Origin: Erythrobacter sp047872805
GTDB taxonomy: Bacteria; Pseudomonadota; Alphaproteobacteria; Sphingomonadales; Sphingomonadaceae
Reading direction: 5' to 3'
Length of the DNA: 64,000 nt
Assembly: GCF_047872805.1 (NCBI RefSeq)
Contig: NZ_JBLQUK010000001.1
Location: forward strand, 434,001 to 498,000
A program made the position numbers and the translations under genes. Of the stretch, positions 60,131 through 64,000 are shown piece by piece (the first letter of the stretch is position 1; each line of letters begins with the position of its first letter). Under the pieces are notes generated by a model that saw only the letters and a list, made by a program, of their open reading frames with translations, had not been told where the DNA came from and did no database searches.

Positions 60131-61075
60131 ATGCGGTTCAATCGAGGCAAGATACTGGACGTACCGTTGGGGCTGCTGCTCACCGCGTTGCTCGCTGTTT
60201 CCGCCTGCGGCGAGGCTCCACAGCAGGACACGATCAAGCGGGCCGCCCCAACCTGCACGGGGCTTTCCGAATCCGCAATGGTGTGGGTCCCCAGCGGCCG
60301 ATTCACTATGGGCGCGGATGGCCGCTACCCCGAAGAAGGCCCGCCGCGCGCGGTTGAGGTCGAAGGCTTCTGGATGAGCCGCACGGAAGTTACCAACGCT
60401 CAGTTCGCCGCCTTCGTCGCCGCAACCGGATACCGCACCGAGGCCGAGCGCGACCCAAAGGTCTTGCCCGGCGCGCCGCGCGAAATGTTTCAACCCGGCT
60501 CGGCCGTGTTCCGCGTGCCGACACCCGACAACCGCAATTGGTGGGCTTGGGTGCCGGGCGCGAACTGGCAGCACCCTTCAGGCCCGCAAAGCGCGATTGC
60601 GGAACGCGACCGTGACCCCGTAGTGCAGGTCACCTATAATGACGCCCTCGCCTATGCCAGCTGGGCGGGGCTGAGCTTGCCCAGTGAGGAACAGTGGGAG
60701 TTTGCCGCGCGCGCCGGAGCCGAATCCTTGCCCGAGCCCAAGGACACTTCGGGCAGACCGACCGCGAACTATTACCAGGGTGTCTTCCCGGCGCGAGATA
60801 CGGGCGAAGACGGCTTTTCCGCCCTCGCACCGGTCGGCTGCTTTCCCGCCAATGACTTTGGCCTCTACGACATGATCGGCAATGTCTGGGAATGGACCAC
60901 CAGCATCGTCCAGCCGGGCCAGCCGGTGAATGTGATCAAAGGCGGATCATACCTGTGCGCGGCCAATTACTGCGCCCGCTATCGCCCCGCCGCACGCCAG
61001 TTTCAGGAACGCGATCTCGGCACCGACCACATCGGTTTCCGCCTTGTCGACAACGAACGGCCCGCGCCACGCTAG
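60131..61075 (+). CDS. Lipoprotein formylglycine-generating enzyme (FGE/SUMF1 type)
   Basis: 314 aa from the ATG at 60131 (MRFNRGKILDVPLGLLLTAL). The signal ends in a lipobox LAVSAC with Cys26, so the protein should be exported and lipidated. The FGE-sulfatase fold follows: MVWVPSGRFTMGADG, FWMSRTEVTNAQFAAFVAAT, DPVVQVTYNDALAYASWAGL, GNVWEWTTS. The C-terminal KGGSYLCAANYCARYRPAAR carries C276 and C281, spaced as the catalytic copper-binding pair of aerobic FGE (human C336/C341). It should convert sulfatase Cys119 and Cys78 to formylglycine, here outside the cytoplasm. It converges on the GST gene with shared CTAG stops. Confidence 0.88.
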   Translation: MRFNRGKILDVPLGLLLTALLAVSACGEAPQQDTIKRAAPTCTGLSESAMVWVPSGRFTMGADGRYPEEGPPRAVEVEGFWMSRTEVTNAQFAAFVAATGYRTEAERDPKVLPGAPREMFQPGSAVFRVPTPDNRNWWAWVPGANWQHPSGPQSAIAERDRDPVVQVTYNDALAYASWAGLSLPSEEQWEFAARAGAESLPEPKDTSGRPTANYYQGVFPARDTGEDGFSALAPVGCFPANDFGLYDMIGNVWEWTTSIVQPGQPVNVIKGGSYLCAANYCARYRPAARQFQERDLGTDHIGFRLVDNERPAPR

Positions 61076-62067
61076 GCAAACAGCGCTAGGCAATTGCTGC
61101 GGACCAACAGCGCGTCGACCTCAGTGCGCACCTCTGGCGGTAGGTCGGCATGTCGGCGGCGCAGCGCGTTCAGGCACTTGACCTGATAACCGAAAGTTCC
61201 CTGTTCGTAAGGCAGCCCATCGACTTTGATCCGGAAGCTGCCTTCGCCCGCAATGTAGGCGGCTTCGTTGGCGCGTAGAAAGGGGACATAAACCCGCCCT
61301 GCCTCGCTCAGAATCGCCTCGACTGCGGTGGACCAACCCGGCACCCACTCGCCCTCGACGCCTGAGGCATCGTCGACATGGGCCAGCCAGCGATAGGTAT
61401 AGGGATAGTCGCGTCGCATCATCCCCTGCGCGGTCGGATCGACACCGAGCTGCGAGATTTGTCCGTAAATCCCGAACTCAGCCAGCGACGGGCAGGTGCC
61501 GAACAGCCAGTGGCACGTCGTCACGTGCGCTTCCAACGCGGCCAACACCCGGCGCGTTGATGCCTCGATCAGCGGGAAATTGTCGCGCGCGCATCCCACC
61601 AGCGCCATGCGCCCTACCTGTCGATCGCGGAAGGCGTTGGCGAAGCCCTCAATCTGAACCAATCCGCCACCCTGGAACAGATCGAAGGCGAGCCAGTGGC
61701 TCATCTGGTCCTGATCCACCGCCTCAAGCCAGCGATAGCCGAACATCGCCTTGGTCAGCCATTCATCTGCAAAATCCTCGATCAGATGCGCAATGAAAGC
61801 CTGTGCCGGATCCTCGGGGACAATCGAGCGCTCAAGGTGCCTTGCTTCAAGATCGTGGATCAGGGGAGTGCTGTCATTGGTGAAATGCCCCTCGGGATAC
61901 TCCAGAACCGGGATGACTGGTGCCTTCATATACGCCTGCGCCGCACGCGTCGCTGGGCCTTGCGACCAAACATGCGGGATGCGGCGATAGCGCAGGATCG
62001 CCCGCATCTTCATCGAATAAGGTGACGCCAAAGCGCCGTGGAGTTTGTACACAGCGCTTTTCCTCAC
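61072..62067 (-). CDS. Glutathione S-transferase-like protein
   Basis: 331 aa. A thioredoxin-like N-terminal domain (YKLHGALASPYSMKMRAILR YRRIPHVW, then PVIPVLEYPEGHFTNDSTPL IHDLE) has the Ser/Tyr near residue 15-18 and the cis-Pro/ST turn. The long helical C-terminal domain (IAHLIEDFADEWLTKAMFGY) is larger than in classical GSTs. Substrate unknown. It starts as ATGA over the MBL gene stop, so both form one operon. Confidence 0.85.
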   Translation of the reverse strand: MRKSAVYKLHGALASPYSMKMRAILRYRRIPHVWSQGPATRAAQAYMKAPVIPVLEYPEGHFTNDSTPLIHDLEARHLERSIVPEDPAQAFIAHLIEDFADEWLTKAMFGYRWLEAVDQDQMSHWLAFDLFQGGGLVQIEGFANAFRDRQVGRMALVGCARDNFPLIEASTRRVLAALEAHVTTCHWLFGTCPSLAEFGIYGQISQLGVDPTAQGMMRRDYPYTYRWLAHVDDASGVEGEWVPGWSTAVEAILSEAGRVYVPFLRANEAAYIAGEGSFRIKVDGLPYEQGTFGYQVKCLNALRRRHADLPPEVRTEVDALLVRSNCLALFA

Positions 62068-63131
62068 ATCAGGCTGCGGCGGTCAATTGCCTCGCTGTTC
62101 GGCGGGAGCGAGAACAACATCCCGTCCTCGCCCACCGCGATCTCGCCATCGAACCGCGCGGGCGCATCGCCAAGGAACGCAGGGTAGAGGTATGCCGCCG
62201 GCAGCGGCGGCACGAGGTGCGAAAGGACCAGCATCTGCGCTCTTGCCGCCTGTGCGCTTTCCGCCGCTTGTTCGGGCGTGGAGTGATAGTCTTGGATGTC
62301 GTGGAATATCTTGGCAGTGTTGGCATTGCCTTGCGCGGCAAACGCTGCCTCAACCTCTTTGAGCAAGCGAGGTTGCAAAGCGTCATGGACAATCAGGTCA
62401 GCCCCCCTGCAGACGGCGATCAGATTTGCTGATTTCGCCGCATCCCCGCTGATGCACAGTGCGCGGCCCTTGTAGTCGAAGCGATAGCCGACCGCGGGCC
62501 TGATCGGGTCGTGATCGACCTTGAACGCCGTCACTGTCAGGCCGCCGCCTTTCAGGATGGTTGCGCTGTCGCCTTTGATAGCAAAGGGCCGCGCCTCCGC
62601 TCCGCCTCCGCTGCTCGGCACGACTGTCTCGCCGTGGTGGGCGATCCGGTAAGTGTGATCGAGCACATAAGCGGCATTGAAGCCCGCCACGACCTGCTCG
62701 ACACCTTCGGGGCCATGGACCGGGAGCGGGGCGGTGCTTGCTCCGCGGGTCCAATGGAACAGCATCAGCGGGCCAATGCCGTCAATATGGTCCGAATGGA
62801 AATGGGTCAGCAGCAAGGCGTCGACATCACCGGCGCTGATGCCCATCAAGTTGAGGTTGCGGTTGCCGTTCTCGCCCATATCGACCACGAGCACTTGGTC
62901 TCCCGCGATCACCACATTGCAGGGTCCGGCGCGCTGAGGATTGGGCATCGGCGAGCCCGTGCCGCAAAGCCCGATATGCAACCCGTCAGTGAGGCTGGCC
63001 AGTTGATTGCGACCAGCCAATTGCTGCGCGGCGCGTTCGAACGCGAATTGGCCGATCGGTTTCTGAAACACAAAAGCCGCAGCCCCGGTCAGCATGACCA
63101 ACACCAAAAACCCAATCCCGATTCGCTTCAT
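62064..63131 (-). CDS. Exported MBL-fold hydrolase, possible zinc-type arylsulfatase
   Basis: 355 aa from the ATG at 63131 (MKRIGIGFLVLVMLTGAAAF), with GAAGGA upstream and an N-terminal signal or anchor. The dizinc motif is H110-F-H112-S-D114-H115, with later ligands in SGDAAKSANL and VLSHLVPP. The layout (GLCGTGSPMPNPQRAGPCNV, FKVDHDPIRPAVGYRFDYKG) recalls the Pseudoalteromonas AtsA-type arylsulfatases and RNase Z-like hydrolases. The sulfatase setting favours the former. Regulon box at 63162. Confidence 0.85.
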   Translation of the reverse strand: MKRIGIGFLVLVMLTGAAAFVFQKPIGQFAFERAAQQLAGRNQLASLTDGLHIGLCGTGSPMPNPQRAGPCNVVIAGDQVLVVDMGENGNRNLNLMGISAGDVDALLLTHFHSDHIDGIGPLMLFHWTRGASTAPLPVHGPEGVEQVVAGFNAAYVLDHTYRIAHHGETVVPSSGGGAEARPFAIKGDSATILKGGGLTVTAFKVDHDPIRPAVGYRFDYKGRALCISGDAAKSANLIAVCRGADLIVHDALQPRLLKEVEAAFAAQGNANTAKIFHDIQDYHSTPEQAAESAQAARAQMLVLSHLVPPLPAAYLYPAFLGDAPARFDGEIAVGEDGMLFSLPPNSEAIDRRSLM

Positions 63132-63161
63132 TATCCTTCCCCTTTGCACGAGCTATTGGCT

Positions 63162-63176
63162 TAATTGACTACATTA
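63162..63176. promoter_or_regulatory. Regulon box 8: TAATTGACTACATTA
   Basis: 31 bp upstream of the MBL hydrolase start codon. It matches the variant TAATT-N5-CATTA of box 6. Confidence 0.6.
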
Positions 63177-63410
63177 GGCAATTGCTCTCGCTTTTGCTGT
63201 ATTCTGCATGCTGAGGGCGTCGAGGTGCGGCGGCTCGGGCGCTTCAAGTTACCGCATCGGACATTATAGCGCATTGGATCAACATCAATGAAGAAGGCAT
63301 CGGGGTCCGTATGCCCGCATAGTCGACGATTGTGAGGGGAGCCGAATATCAGCAACTATGGTCCCCGGCGGGGCTTGTAGGGGACAAGGTGTTACTGACA
63401 GCTGCTCACA
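63177..63410. other. Spacer of 234 bp without a supported gene
   Basis: Lies between the MBL hydrolase promoter and the esterase 3' end. The only frame (63161-63355, minus) has no ribosome site and no recognisable motif. A GTCCCC/GGGGAC pair near 63360-63383 could fold but has no T-run. Confidence 0.4.
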
Positions 63411-64000
63411 CTAGGGCAGATCAAATCGCCCATAGGTCGGCGTACCGCCGGTCAGGTGATCGACAGCAAACTGTACCGAGGCATCGATACCGGCGGCGGT
63501 CTGAGCCTGATTGCTCGTGTCGAAACCGTGTTCGGCACCAACCAGAGTGTAGAACGCAAACGGCACGCCCACCACATCGGCTCGCTCCGTCAGATCAAGC
63601 GAAATCTGGTAATCCACCAGCGGGTCTTCGTTGCCATGCAGGATCAGGAACGGAACCTCGCCCGCTTCAAGGTCGCTCACACGAAAAAGCTCGCCCCACC
63701 AAGCGTTGTGAAAGCGCGGTTCAGGCCGTGCAATGCCAAACTGGTTGAGCCCATAGGCGATCTGGGCTGTGACGATCGTGCCGGCCGAGGAACCCCAATA
63801 GCCCATCCGGCTCATGTCCATACAATATTCTTCCGCGTTGTCTTCCATCCAGCGTAGCGCGGTGACCCCGTCTTCGATAGCGCTGATCACGGCGGGGAAG
63901 AGATTGCTTTGGGGATTGGCAATGCCGTCATCGACCAGCGCCTGCGCGAAGGCCGAAAATTCTTGCGAAAAGACTGGGCTGTCGCCGGTGAGGCGGTAAT
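63411..64000 (-). CDS. Alpha/beta hydrolase (esterase/lipase type), 5' part outside window
   Basis: The last ~196 residues are visible and the frame is open to the right edge (YRLTGDSPVFSQEFSAFAQA). The nucleophile elbow is GSSAG in MGYWGSSAGTIV, the acid lies in LILHGNEDPLVDYQIS, and the histidine in VGAEHGFDT. It resembles BD-FAE/esterase-lipase proteins with the HGNED late motif. It follows the same strand as the MBL/GST operon and may release or remove an acyl group from the substrate. Confidence 0.8.
   Translation of the reverse strand, partial: YRLTGDSPVFSQEFSAFAQALVDDGIANPQSNLFPAVISAIEDGVTALRWMEDNAEEYCMDMSRMGYWGSSAGTIVTAQIAYGLNQFGIARPEPRFHNAWWGELFRVSDLEAGEVPFLILHGNEDPLVDYQISLDLTERADVVGVPFAFYTLVGAEHGFDTSNQAQTAAGIDASVQFAVDHLTGGTPTYGRFDLP

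Noticed and set aside
63161..63355. Minus-strand 64-codon frame beside the MBL gene promoter
   Set aside because: It overlaps box 8 and the promoter region, has no ribosome site and no recognisable motif.

Overview
The window is chromosomal DNA of an alphaproteobacterium, most likely Sphingomonadales of the Erythrobacteraceae type. The reasons are a complete RcGTA-like gene transfer agent (GTA) cluster of the sphingomonad layout, a soluble serine palmitoyltransferase with its own acyl carrier protein (sphingolipid synthesis), GapR (DUF2312), a TonB-dependent receptor, and high G+C coding with many 1-4 bp gene overlaps. No tRNA, rRNA or CRISPR array was found.

Layout. 1-553: start of an outer-membrane beta-barrel protein. 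739-14757 (minus): GTA structural operon in the order DUF2793, g15, g14, g13, g12, g11, g10.1, g10, g9, g8, small ORF, g6, g5 (capsid), g4 (protease), g3.5, g3 (portal), g2 (TerL), g1 (TerS-like). A sigma70-like promoter (14847-14875) precedes it, and an intrinsic-terminator-like hairpin lies in its 5' leader. 14934-18409: YqaA membrane protein, spt and its acyl carrier protein, an orphan Pycsar-effector-type membrane protein, and two small genes. 18416-20345: DUF3800 gene and IS1595-family transposase. 20477-32480: rplJL on the minus strand, then a DUF2975/XRE-regulator module with a 46-aa peptide and palindromic operators, then rpoBC on the plus strand. The usual rplJL-rpoBC order is therefore broken, next to an IS. 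32535-43622: housekeeping genes (gltX, pyk, DUF1244, GapR, YbjQ, an AAC(3)-I-like acetyltransferase, CPBP protease, yebC, ruvC). Among them is a two-gene module of a transmembrane TIR-SH3b-YARHG protein and a SLOG-like/class III nucleotide cyclase (37330-39772).

43626-64000 is an accessory region that looks like a catabolic regulon for a sulfate ester. It holds TetR regulators, a flavin monooxygenase broken by one amber codon, a Baeyer-Villiger-type monooxygenase, a GPH-type MFS transporter, a haloalkane-dehalogenase-like hydrolase, a TonB receptor, two exported type I sulfatases, an exported lipoprotein formylglycine-generating enzyme, an MBL-fold hydrolase resembling the zinc arylsulfatase class, a GST-like protein and an esterase.

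The strongest new signal is a 15-bp imperfect palindrome, TAATK-N5-YATTA, found eight times between 46.6 and 63.2 kb. It lies in front of nearly every transcription unit there, including the TetR/MFS divergent promoter. I infer one TetR-controlled regulon. The TIR/cyclase pair, the lipoprotein sulfatase-activating enzyme and the terminator in the GTA leader are the other main candidates for undescribed biology.
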